Shown: positions 43,263 to 51,339 of the stretch, one piece after another | Numbering within the stretch: position 1 is the stretch's first letter | Layout of the letters: each line of letters opens with the position of its first letter | Assembly: GCA_031422295.1 (NCBI GenBank) | Contig: JANOQM010000089.1 | Coordinates: 1-64,000, forward strand | Reading direction: 5' to 3' | DNA: 64,000 nucleotides | Source of the DNA: JANOMH01 sp031422295 | GTDB taxonomy: Bacteria > Pseudomonadota > Alphaproteobacteria > Rhodobacterales > Rhodobacteraceae | Program-made: the position numbers and the translations under genes | Notes under the pieces: model-generated | What the model was told of the DNA's origin: nothing | Seen by the model: the letters and a program-made list of their open reading frames with translations, nothing else | The model's database searches: none

Positions 43263-44224
43263 TCTTTTCCACCCATCCGCTGCACCCGACCGTGATGGCC
43301 GATCTGGCCGCAATCGGCGATCTGCGGGTGGCCAGCAGTCCGACCGCTGCGGCGATTAATGCCGAATGCCGTGGCGCAGAGATCATTATCGTCCGTGCCC
43401 CGATTGCGCCAGATATCATCAGCCGGGAACCCGGTCTGCGGGCGCTGGTCCGGCATGGCGCGGGGCTGGATATGATCCCGGTCGAGGTGGCCACGCAGGC
43501 GGGGGTTCTGGTGACCAATGTGCCGGGGGCAAATGCACCGACGGTGGCCGAACATGTGATCTGGTCAGCCCTAGCGCTGCTCCGCCGTTATCCCGCGCTA
43601 TCGGTTGATCTGCGGACCAAGGGCTGGGCTGCGGCCCGGATCCATGCGGACCATGCGCTGGAGTTAAGCGGGCGCAGACTGGCGATTGTTGGCATGGGAA
43701 ATGTCGGCCATGCCCTGCATAAAATCGCTCATCATGGCTTTGGTATGGAGGTGCTGGCCGTGACCAGCCGCCCGGATGCGGTGCCAGCAGGGGCGCGGGC
43801 GGTGTCGTTACGCCAGGCTTTGGCGACCTGTGATGTACTGGCGCTGTGCTGTCCGCTGAGTGCCGCCACAACCGGGCTGATTGGCCGCGCCGAGCTGGCC
43901 CTGATGCAGCCACATGCAGTTTTGATCAATGTGGCGCGTGGGCCTGTCGTGGTGGAACAGGCGCTGATTGCGGCCCTGCAATCAGGCCGGATCGCTGGGG
44001 CCGCACTGGATGTGTTTGATACCCAGCCGCTGCCGCAGGACCACCCGTTCCTGACGCTGACCAACGTGATCCTGACCCCGCATGTGGCCGGGATTACCGA
44101 TGAAAGCATGCTGCGGTTAGGCCAATGTGTCGTGGGTCAAACCCGCGCCATTCTGGCCGGCGCCAAGCCCGCGCATGTCTGCAATCCGCAAGTCTGGGAT
44201 GCCTATTTCGCCCGCTTTGGCTAG
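43259..44224 (+). CDS. D-isomer-specific 2-hydroxyacid dehydrogenase
   Basis: 321 aa NAD(P)-dependent oxidoreductase. The nucleotide fold contains LAIVGMGNVGHALHKIA. The active-site Arg lies in INVARGPVVVEQAL and His in ILTPHVAGIT. At the place of the usual catalytic Glu (DVFxxEP) it has DVFDTQPLP, so Gln replaces Glu; activity may be altered. Last gene of the rightward run, meeting the ABC ATPase gene tail to tail with a 4-bp overlap. Confidence 0.88.
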   Translation: MIFSTHPLHPTVMADLAAIGDLRVASSPTAAAINAECRGAEIIIVRAPIAPDIISREPGLRALVRHGAGLDMIPVEVATQAGVLVTNVPGANAPTVAEHVIWSALALLRRYPALSVDLRTKGWAAARIHADHALELSGRRLAIVGMGNVGHALHKIAHHGFGMEVLAVTSRPDAVPAGARAVSLRQALATCDVLALCCPLSAATTGLIGRAELALMQPHAVLINVARGPVVVEQALIAALQSGRIAGAALDVFDTQPLPQDHPFLTLTNVILTPHVAGITDESMLRLGQCVVGQTRAILAGAKPAHVCNPQVWDAYFARFG

Positions 44225-45273
44225 ACCGCCAGATTGACCCCGGTCGCCCGGTCAAACACCACGACCTTTTCCGGCACCCAGCCAAAGCGCACGTCTTCGT
44301 CCAAGGCAACTTTGGTCCGGGCGGGCACGGTCGCGTGAATGCGCGTGTCGCCCACCTGCATGGTCAGGATTTTGACGACGCCGTGATCTTCGATATCAAA
44401 CACCCGGCCCGAAACCGACCCGCCGGTGTCCAGTCGCAGGTTTTCAGGGCGGATGCCCAGGGTCAGATCGCGGCCTTCGGGGCCTGCAACAGGCAAGGCC
44501 CCATCGCCCAGCGCCACCTGTCCGCCGCTGATCCGCCCGTCGATCAGGTTCATCGGCGGGCTGCCGACGGCCCGCGCCACGAAGGTATTGCAGGGCTGAT
44601 CGTACACCTGTGACGGGGTGCCGACCTGCACCAGCATACCTTTGTTCAGCACGCCGATCTTGTCACCCATCGACATCGCCTCGACCTGATCATGGGTGAC
44701 ATAGAGGAACGTGGCCTTAAGTTCCTTGTGCAGGCGTTTCAGCTCAACCCTCAACGCCTCGCGCAGTTTGGCGTCCAGTGCGGACAAAGGTTCGTCCATC
44801 AGGAACACGCGGGGGTCACGGACGATGGCCCGCCCGATCGACACGCGCTGCATTTCGCCCCCCGACAGCCGTTCCACCTTGCGATCCAGCAATTTGGTGA
44901 TTTGCAGGGTTGCGGCGGCCTTGTCGACGCGGTCTTTGATCTGTGCCGCATTCAGCTTGCGGATCTTGGATTGCAGCGGGAATTCAAGGTTGCCGCGCAC
45001 GGTCAGGCGCGGATAGAGCGAATATTGTTGCAGGACCAGTGCTACATCCCGGGTTGCAGCATTCCAGCCCTGCATATCCTGCCCGTCGATCATGACAGTG
45101 CCTGCACCCGGCTGTTCCAGCCCGGCCACAATCCGCAGGGTCGTGGTTTTGCCCGCCCCGGTCTGGCCCAGCAGAACGAAAAATTCACCATCGGCAATAT
45201 CCAGATCAAGGCCCCGCAGGGCGCGGTTACCCCCAAAATCCTTGGTCACGCCACGCAAGGAAATACTCGCCAT
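44221..45273 (-). CDS. ABC importer ATP-binding protein (CUT1/UgpC type), subunit 2
   Basis: 350 aa. Walker A GQTGAGKTT, signature LSGGEMQRVSIGRAIV, Walker B VFLMDEPLSALDAKLR, switch His in YVTHDQVEAMS. A C-terminal TOBE/regulatory domain (LTLGIRPENLRLDTGG) is typical of sugar importers. With the ATPase at 45274 it forms a heterodimer pair, an arrangement seen in some polyol/sugar CUT1 systems. Last gene of the importer operon. Confidence 0.92.
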   Translation of the reverse strand: MASISLRGVTKDFGGNRALRGLDLDIADGEFFVLLGQTGAGKTTTLRIVAGLEQPGAGTVMIDGQDMQGWNAATRDVALVLQQYSLYPRLTVRGNLEFPLQSKIRKLNAAQIKDRVDKAAATLQITKLLDRKVERLSGGEMQRVSIGRAIVRDPRVFLMDEPLSALDAKLREALRVELKRLHKELKATFLYVTHDQVEAMSMGDKIGVLNKGMLVQVGTPSQVYDQPCNTFVARAVGSPPMNLIDGRISGGQVALGDGALPVAGPEGRDLTLGIRPENLRLDTGGSVSGRVFDIEDHGVVKILTMQVGDTRIHATVPARTKVALDEDVRFGWVPEKVVVFDRATGVNLAV

Positions 45274-46356
45274 TTAACCAGCCTTCCGCAGGGCAAGGCC
45301 GCTGGCCCGGTCAAAGAAATGTGCCTGTTCTTGTTCAAGGCTGACCCAGACCGGCTGTCCCGCCGCCCGGATAAACCCACTGTCCGTCCGCGCCCGCAGG
45401 GTGGCGTCACCGATACGGACATCGACGATATCATGCGATCCCAAGGGTTCGATATTGGTCACTTCGGCCGCCAGATGCCCCGGCGACGCGCTCTGTGCCA
45501 ACACCACCGCCTCGGGTCGGATGCCCAGTTGCACGGCGGTCCCCTGCGGCACGGCGGCCAGCAAACCGGGCGCAAAGCTGAACCCTTGCGCCGCACCGGG
45601 CAGGACCACGCCGCTGTCCAGCGTCACGGGGGATACGTTCATTACCGGGCTGCCCACAAATTGCGCCACGAACAGATTGGCCGGGCGCAGATACACTTCG
45701 TCAGGGCGGCCCACCTGTTGCAGCACACCGTCATGCATGATCACGATCCGGTCGGCCAGCGACATCGCTTCGATCTGGTCATGGGTCACATAAACGCTGG
45801 TGGAGCCGCGCGCGATATGCAGGCGCTTGATCTCGGCCCGCATTTCTTCGCGCAGCTTGGCATCCAGTGACCCGATGGGTTCGTCCATCAGCAGCGCCTT
45901 GGGACGGCGGACCAAGGCCCGCCCAATCGCCACGCGCTGTAAATCGCCGCCTGCAAGCGCCGATGGGCGGCGGTTTAGCAGCGGGGTAATCCGCAGGATA
46001 TCGGCCACTTCACGGACCGCCTGTTCGCGCGCATCTTTGCCCATGCTTACTGCACGCAGCGGAAAGGCAATGTTTTCATAAACGGTCATATGCGGATACA
46101 GCGAGAAGGACTGGAACACGAAGGCAATATCCCGGTCCGATGCGCGGCGGTCCTGCACCTGTGCGCCGTCGATGGTAATGGTCCCCGATGAGACGGTTTC
46201 CAGACCCGCAATCGCCCGCAAGGTGGTGGTTTTGCCGCAGCCGGACTGGCCCAGCATGACGACAAATTCGCCGTCAGCTATTGTCAGGTTCATGTCTTTG
46301 ATCACCTGCGCCGGGCCAAAGAATTTCTGCACATTCGACAGGACAATCTGGGCCAT
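45274..46356 (-). CDS. ABC importer ATP-binding protein (CUT1/UgpC type), subunit 1
   Basis: 360 aa. Walker A GQSGCGKTT, Walker B ALLMDEPIGSLDAKLR, switch YVTHDQIEAMS. The signature reads LAGGDLQRVAIGRALV, a departure from LSGGQ, while the partner ATPase keeps LSGGE; one of the two composite sites may be weaker. A TOBE domain is at the C-terminus (LGIRPEAVVLAQS). Its start overlaps the stop of the small membrane-protein gene. Confidence 0.92.
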   Translation of the reverse strand: MAQIVLSNVQKFFGPAQVIKDMNLTIADGEFVVMLGQSGCGKTTTLRAIAGLETVSSGTITIDGAQVQDRRASDRDIAFVFQSFSLYPHMTVYENIAFPLRAVSMGKDAREQAVREVADILRITPLLNRRPSALAGGDLQRVAIGRALVRRPKALLMDEPIGSLDAKLREEMRAEIKRLHIARGSTSVYVTHDQIEAMSLADRIVIMHDGVLQQVGRPDEVYLRPANLFVAQFVGSPVMNVSPVTLDSGVVLPGAAQGFSFAPGLLAAVPQGTAVQLGIRPEAVVLAQSASPGHLAAEVTNIEPLGSHDIVDVRIGDATLRARTDSGFIRAAGQPVWVSLEQEQAHFFDRASGLALRKAG

Positions 46357-46556
46357 CAGTCGTCATCCTGTGCGGGCGGCACATCAGGGCCGAATTTGGT
46401 GAAAACGCTAAAGGCAATCAGCCCGATCAGGGTGATGGTCAGCCCATAGCGGTGCAAAGGTTCGATCCATGGCTGGCACAGGGCGATGATGCCGAAGATC
46501 ATTGTCGATTGCGCGACGGGGATGAGCCATTTTTGATTGGCGCTGCGGAATGTCAT
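46356..46556 (-). CDS. Small two-helix membrane protein in the ABC operon
   Basis: 66 aa: two hydrophobic helices (VAQSTMIFGIIALCQPW and YGLTITLIGLIAFSVF) and an acidic tail (PPAQDDD). It overlaps the permease gene by 4 bp and abuts the ATPase gene, so it is clearly co-translated. No named family known to me; it could be a small auxiliary subunit of the importer. Confidence 0.68.
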   Translation of the reverse strand: MTFRSANQKWLIPVAQSTMIFGIIALCQPWIEPLHRYGLTITLIGLIAFSVFTKFGPDVPPAQDDD

Positions 46557-47512
46557 TTGCGGATCGCCCCGAAGGACATGCCGCGCAGCAGGTGGTTGCG
46601 CAGCAGGAAGGTGAATACGGCGACCGGGATCAGGAACAGCAATGTGCCGGATGCGATGACCGTCCAGTCGGGCAGGCCAGAGCCAACCTGGGACGGAATA
46701 TAGGGCGGGGCGGTTTGGGCGTTGCGATTGGTCATGATCAGGGCAAAGGCATATTCATTCCAGGCGGTGATGAAGCAAAAGACCGCAGTGGCAGCGATGC
46801 CGGTCGCAGCCTCGGGCAGGACAATCTTGAAAAACGCCTCAAGCCTTGTGTAGCCATCGACCAGCGCTGCCTCTTCATATTCGCGGGGAATCTCGTCAAT
46901 GAATCCCTTCATCAGCCAGACCGAGAAGGACAGGTTAAAGGCGGTGTAGAGGATGATCAGGCCAAGGTGGCTGTCGTTCAGCCCGACGATCCGGTACATC
47001 AGATACATCGGGATCGCGACCACCACCGGGGGCAGCATGCGGGTGGACAGGATGAAGAATAACCAATCATCCTCGCCCTTTACCTTGAACCGCGAGAATC
47101 CATAGGCGGTAAGCGTGCCCATCGACACGGCCAACACGGTCGAGATGATCGACACGATCAGCGAATTGGAAAACCGGCTGAGATAGCCTGACAGTTTTAC
47201 ATCGCCATCCGGCCCGCGTACGATTTTCTCGCCACCGTCAAACACGGCCTGTTCCCACCACGGGGCGGCGTTATAGGTTTCCTCGTCCACCTGATCGCGC
47301 AACTGGCTGCGTTTCAGGAACAGTTTGACGAAGGGCGACAGTTCGGGTTCGAAAAACACTGTGGGCGGGATGGTGGTGGCCAGATTACGCGGTTTGAATG
47401 CGGTGGCCCCGATCCAGAAGATTGGGATCAGCATGATGAACGTGGCGATGATCACGGCCACAATGGCCGACCTGTTAAAGATCACTTCACCCCGGGTTTG
47501 GACCGCTGCCAT
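46553..47512 (-). CDS. ABC importer permease (MalG type)
   Basis: 319 aa. The EAA loop is GFIDEIPREYEEAALVDGYTRLEAF split across the coupling helix. Six helices expected. The first periplasmic loop is unusually long (about 60 residues after the first helix, PTVFFEPELSPFVKLFLKRS ... GDVKLSGYLSRFSNS), reminiscent of enlarged loops in some polyol transporters. 1 bp from the other permease gene. Confidence 0.92.
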   Translation of the reverse strand: MAAVQTRGEVIFNRSAIVAVIIATFIMLIPIFWIGATAFKPRNLATTIPPTVFFEPELSPFVKLFLKRSQLRDQVDEETYNAAPWWEQAVFDGGEKIVRGPDGDVKLSGYLSRFSNSLIVSIISTVLAVSMGTLTAYGFSRFKVKGEDDWLFFILSTRMLPPVVVAIPMYLMYRIVGLNDSHLGLIILYTAFNLSFSVWLMKGFIDEIPREYEEAALVDGYTRLEAFFKIVLPEAATGIAATAVFCFITAWNEYAFALIMTNRNAQTAPPYIPSQVGSGLPDWTVIASGTLLFLIPVAVFTFLLRNHLLRGMSFGAIRK

Positions 47513-47513
47513 A

Positions 47514-48404
47514 CTAGCGTTCCTTCACTTTGTTGAGGTATTTCACATAGATATTAGTGATCGCCACCACCATGATCAGCACGATATAGGCAAAGGCCGA
47601 GGACAGGCCGGTCTGCCATTCCTGAAACGCCATTTTATACAGGCGGATCGAGATGAGTTCCGTCGTGGGCTGGCTGGACAGGACATAGGCCAGATCAAAG
47701 GTCTTGAACGCCTCCATCGTGCGGAAAATAATCGCGATCATCAGGATCGGGGCGACCAGCGGCAGGGTGATGCGGAAGAAGGTGTAAAACTGCCCGGCCC
47801 GGTCAATTTCGGCGGCCTCGTACAGGTGCTTTGGCACGGCGGACAGGCCAGCCAGCGACAGCAGCATCACAAAGGGCGCCCACATCCAGATATCGACCAG
47901 CGCAATGGCGTAAAGGGCTATGTCCGGGTCGGCCAGCCATTCGAATGTGCCCAGCCCAAGGAAGTAGTTGATGATGCCAAAGGACGGATCATAGAGCAGT
48001 TTCCAGAACAGCCCTACCACGGCCATTGACAGCATCATCGGCAGTAACAGCAGCGTGGTGATGATCCCCTTGAACGGAATGTCGCGGTTCAGCAGCATGG
48101 CGAACCCAAAGCCGACGATCACCTGCCCCGTCACCGACACGATCACGTATTTCGCGGTGATGGTAAAGTTGGACCAGATATAGGGGTCGCTAAGAAGTTC
48201 GCGGTAATTGGCCAGCCCGACGAAATTCGGCGCATCCGGGGTCGAGGCGCGGAAATCGGTAAAGGAATAGCCCAGCGACCAGATCAGCGGGAAAATGTTG
48301 AAAATGATCAGAAAGGCAATCGTCGGGATGATGAACAGATTGCGGATGGTAATGTCGCTAAGGCCACGGGTCGCCGCGCGGGATTTAGGGTCAAGGGCTG
48401 TCAT
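47514..48404 (-). CDS. ABC importer permease (MalF type)
   Basis: 296 aa from ATG 48404 (MTALDPKSRAATRG); a TTG five codons upstream is an alternative. Six helices, beginning LFIIPTIAFLIIFNIFPLIW. The EAA-type coupling segment is AGLSAVPKHLYEAAEIDRAG. It follows the solute-binding gene after a strong hairpin and precedes the second permease. Confidence 0.92.
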   Translation of the reverse strand: MTALDPKSRAATRGLSDITIRNLFIIPTIAFLIIFNIFPLIWSLGYSFTDFRASTPDAPNFVGLANYRELLSDPYIWSNFTITAKYVIVSVTGQVIVGFGFAMLLNRDIPFKGIITTLLLLPMMLSMAVVGLFWKLLYDPSFGIINYFLGLGTFEWLADPDIALYAIALVDIWMWAPFVMLLSLAGLSAVPKHLYEAAEIDRAGQFYTFFRITLPLVAPILMIAIIFRTMEAFKTFDLAYVLSSQPTTELISIRLYKMAFQEWQTGLSSAFAYIVLIMVVAITNIYVKYLNKVKER

Positions 48405-48448
48405 GACGGGCAGGGACAAGGGGCGACTTTCCGGATTTTGGGGATGAA

Positions 48449-48476
48449 AAGGGGGGCAGCAGGCACCGCCCCCCTT
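48449..48476 (-). terminator. Hairpin between solute-binding protein and permease genes
   Basis: A 9-bp stem, AAGGGGGGC (48449-48457) with GCCCCCCTT (48468-48476). Read leftward it is followed by TTC, giving TTTTC after the GC stem. Probably a partial terminator or 3' stabiliser that lets the binding protein be made in excess over the membrane subunits. Confidence 0.68.
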
Positions 48477-48498
48477 GCTGTCAATTTAGCACCAAACC

Positions 48499-49809
48499 TT
48501 ACTGGATGCGCCCATATTTCGTAAACGTTTCGGTCCAGTCGGCGGCCAGCGCATCCAGCGTTTCCTGTGCGGTTCCTTCACCACCCACGATGAACGGATA
48601 CAGGCGACGGTTGGCGGCGGTCAGCAGTTCGGCAAATTCGGGCACGGCCCAGAAATCCTTGACCACAAACATCGTCTGGTAGAACGCCTCGTTATACGGC
48701 GTCGCGGTGCGGAAGGCTTCGGATTCCAGCACGGCGGCACTGGCGGTATAGCCACCCAGTTCGGCCCAGCGCTGCTGCACGTCATCGCGGATGAACCATT
48801 CAAGGAACTTTATCGATTCCTCTTGGTTTTCGGAATAGCTGACGATGGAAATCCCCTGTCCGCCCAAGGCAGCGAACTGATCACCATCGGGACCGGCCGG
48901 GTTGGCAAAGAACCCGGTATTGGCGGCATGCGGATTGGTCGCCTCGTTCAGCAGGGCCGGGAAGAACGCGAAATAGTTCATCGACATGGCGGCCAGCCCT
49001 TCGGTGATGGCCTGATTGTTTTCGACAAAGAACGCTTTGGACCAGCCCGGCGGGGTATAGCTGAACAGGCGCTTGTAATCCTCGAGCGCCTGGACGGCTT
49101 GCGGTGAATTCAGGATGCCTTCGACCTGATAGGTTTCAAAATCGCCCAGTTCCGCGCCATAGGAGAAAATCGCATTTTCGACGCCCATGACCATCGCGTC
49201 ATAGGAATTGTCGGTGTAAATCGCCACGCCATAGCGGCCTTCGTCGGGCCGGTTGAAGAACTCGGCAATGTCCAGCAATTGCGCCCAAGTGGTCGGCACG
49301 GCCAGCGGATAGCCATATTTCGCCTCGAAATTGGTCATCTCGGTCGGATCTTCGAACCAATCCTTGCGGTAAGACCAGCCCACCGCGTCGCCTTCGGCAG
49401 GCACAGCCCAATAGGTGCCGGAATTGCCGGGGTATTCGGCGTAATATTTGACCGTTGCGGGGGCCATGACTTCGGCAAGGTTGTTGGCGTTGAAAAACTC
49501 GGTCAGGTCGACGTAATGCCCAGCCTCGGACGCCGCGCCAAGCCACTGGCTGTCGCCAACGATCATGTCATAGGCGCTGCCTTGGGCGTTAAATTCGGTA
49601 AAGGCCTTGGTTTGAAAATCTGACCATGGGGTGGTTTCAACCAGCACTTCCACGCCGGTTTCCGCCTCGTATTCATTGACCAGTTCTTGCAAAAAGTTTG
49701 CCGGGTCCCATTCGGCCCAGAAAATCACCAGATCCTGTGCCGCGACGCCAGAGGCGCCGAATGCGGACAGGGCCGCGCCAGCCAACAGGCCGGTCCATTT
49801 GGTATGCAT
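48499..49809 (-). CDS. ABC importer solute-binding protein, family 1 (CUT1)
   Basis: 436 aa lipid-free periplasmic protein with signal peptide MHTKWTGLLAGAALSAFG, cleaved about AQ|DL. The fold opens with LVIFWAEWDPANFLQELVNE, typical of carbohydrate binding proteins. The start at 49809 has GGGAGG upstream; a longer frame to 50283 has no support. First gene of the importer operon; the promoter region carries a FadR-type site at 49904. Confidence 0.93.
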   Translation of the reverse strand: MHTKWTGLLAGAALSAFGASGVAAQDLVIFWAEWDPANFLQELVNEYEAETGVEVLVETTPWSDFQTKAFTEFNAQGSAYDMIVGDSQWLGAASEAGHYVDLTEFFNANNLAEVMAPATVKYYAEYPGNSGTYWAVPAEGDAVGWSYRKDWFEDPTEMTNFEAKYGYPLAVPTTWAQLLDIAEFFNRPDEGRYGVAIYTDNSYDAMVMGVENAIFSYGAELGDFETYQVEGILNSPQAVQALEDYKRLFSYTPPGWSKAFFVENNQAITEGLAAMSMNYFAFFPALLNEATNPHAANTGFFANPAGPDGDQFAALGGQGISIVSYSENQEESIKFLEWFIRDDVQQRWAELGGYTASAAVLESEAFRTATPYNEAFYQTMFVVKDFWAVPEFAELLTAANRRLYPFIVGGEGTAQETLDALAADWTETFTKYGRIQ

Positions 49810-49903
49810 TGCGATATCCTCCCATGTCGCGCGGGCAGCGGCGTGCAGCCTTCGACTTGCCGGTACTGGCAAGGGGGCTGTTTTGGCCTCTCCCACTGCA
49901 TTG

Positions 49904-49914
49904 TGGTAATACCA
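49904..49914. promoter_or_regulatory. FadR-family (GntR) operator upstream of the importer operon
   Basis: TGGTAATACCA matches TNGTNNNACNA exactly, 94 bp upstream of the solute-binding protein start; the right flank continues GATGA, like ACCAGATT in the 40455 site. The 326-bp gap between the divergent genes otherwise holds only the sites noted at 50052 and 50090. Confidence 0.65.
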
Positions 49915-50051
49915 GATGAAACATGCTGTCAAGTGGCGGTCGAATTGTTGCAGAATCTCTTGGATACCTGCCGCAGCGCAGCAAAATATCAGTGAAAACC
50001 GATTGACGACCGCGCCGAACGGTCGCAAGACTAGCGTGACCCGCGTAGGTT

Positions 50052-50070
50052 TGGTCAGGTTTTCAGACCA
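50052..50070. repeat. Inverted repeat in the divergent promoter region
   Basis: TGGTC (50052-50056) and GACCA (50066-50070) are separated by 9 bp. Similar half-sites to the FadR-type operators but wider spacing, so function is uncertain. Confidence 0.35.
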
Positions 50071-50089
50071 CGGGTTCAGAAATAAATCT

Positions 50090-50107
50090 AATCTGGCCTG
50101 ACCAGTT
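50090..50107. promoter_or_regulatory. FadR-family-like operator upstream of the UPF0261 gene
   Basis: AATCTGGCCTGACCAGTT shares AATCTGG and ACCAG with the 40455 operator; its core TGGCCTGACCA has one mismatch to TNGTNNNACNA. It lies 28 bp before the TTG start at 50136. Confidence 0.6.
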
Positions 50108-50135
50108 AGGACTGCAAGACACAGGAGGGCCCGGA

Positions 50136-51329
50136 TTGGGCAGGGTCTATCTGGTTGGCACGGCAGACACCAAAGGCCCCGAGATCGGGTTTTTGCACGG
50201 GCTTTTGGCCCCGCATCTGCCCGGTCTGATGCGGGTTGATCTGGGCTCAGGGCTGTCCGGCGTGCCGGTTGATCTGACTGCACCGATGATTGCTGCGAAT
50301 CATCCGGACGGGCCTGAGTTTCTGACGTCGGGCGACCGGGGCAAGGTTGTGGCCGGGATGGTCGTGGCCTTTGCCGCGCATTGTGCGGCCCATGTGGGCC
50401 AGATTGACGGGATTATCGGTATCGGCGGCGGTGGCGGCACGGCCATGGTGACGGCGGGTATGCGTGCGTTGCCGTTGGGTGTGCCGAAACTGATGGTCTC
50501 GACCCTGGCGTCGGGTGACGTGGCGCCTTATGTCGATATTTCCGACATTATCATGATGCCGTCGGTCACGGATATTGCCGGGCTGAACCGGATTTCGCGA
50601 GTTATTCTGCATAATGCAGCGCAGGCGTTTCGCGGAATGCTGGCGGTGCGACCGCAGCCGGATTTGGCGGATAAGCCGGCGCTGGGGCTGACGATGTTTG
50701 GCGTCACCACCCCTGCCGTCGCTGCCATTGCCGCCGCGTTGCAGGACCGGTTCGACCCGCTGATCTTTCACGCGACAGGCACGGGCGGCCGCGCGATGGA
50801 GGCGCTGGCGGATCAGGGCCTGCTGGCTGGGCTGATTGATATCACCACCACCGAAGTCGCCGATCTGCTGTTTGGCGGGGTGTTGCCTGCCTTGCCCACA
50901 AGGCTGGATGTGGTGGCCCGGCGCGGCCTGCCCTATGTCGGATCGCTGGGCGCGCTGGATATGGTGAACTTCTGGGCCCCGGATACTGTTCCTGCCAATT
51001 ATGCCAACCGGCTGTTGTACCACCACAACCCCAATGTGACCCTGATGCGCACAACCGTGGCCGAATGTGCGCAGATCGGGTGCTGGATCGGGGCCAAGCT
51101 GAACGCCTGTCAGGGGCCGGTGCGGATGCTGTTGCCGCTGGGCGGGCTGTCGGCGCTGGATATTCCGGGCGGTGCATTTCATGACCCCGATGCGGATGCG
51201 GCCTTGTTCCGGGCGCTGACCCAGACCACGGTGCAAACCAGCGCGCGCCAGCTGATCCCGGTGCCGTTTCATATTAACGACGCGGGCTTTGCCGCTGCTG
51301 CCGTCGCTGCTGTGCATGAAATTTTGTAA
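50136..51329 (+). CDS. UPF0261 / Tm-1-like ATP-binding domain protein
   Basis: 397 aa. Opens GRVYLVGTADTKGPEIGFL (typical VGTxDTKxxE), then a glycine-rich IGIGGGGGTAMVTAGM, LMVSTLASGDVAPYV, and a C-terminal RMLLPLGGLSALDIPGGAFHDP. Start is TTG at 50136 after GGAGGGCCC. The family matches the N-terminal domain of tomato Tm-1; its bacterial function is unknown. The neighbouring TIM-barrel gene matches the other Tm-1 domain. The context suggests a catabolic role. Confidence 0.88.
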   Translation: MGRVYLVGTADTKGPEIGFLHGLLAPHLPGLMRVDLGSGLSGVPVDLTAPMIAANHPDGPEFLTSGDRGKVVAGMVVAFAAHCAAHVGQIDGIIGIGGGGGTAMVTAGMRALPLGVPKLMVSTLASGDVAPYVDISDIIMMPSVTDIAGLNRISRVILHNAAQAFRGMLAVRPQPDLADKPALGLTMFGVTTPAVAAIAAALQDRFDPLIFHATGTGGRAMEALADQGLLAGLIDITTTEVADLLFGGVLPALPTRLDVVARRGLPYVGSLGALDMVNFWAPDTVPANYANRLLYHHNPNVTLMRTTVAECAQIGCWIGAKLNACQGPVRMLLPLGGLSALDIPGGAFHDPDADAALFRALTQTTVQTSARQLIPVPFHINDAGFAAAAVAAVHEIL

Positions 51330-51339
51330 AGGACCACTG

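Noticed and set aside
49810..50283. 158-residue extension of the solute-binding protein
   Set aside because: The signal peptide begins at 49809 with a good ribosome-binding site; the extension crosses the divergent promoter and the UPF0261 start.
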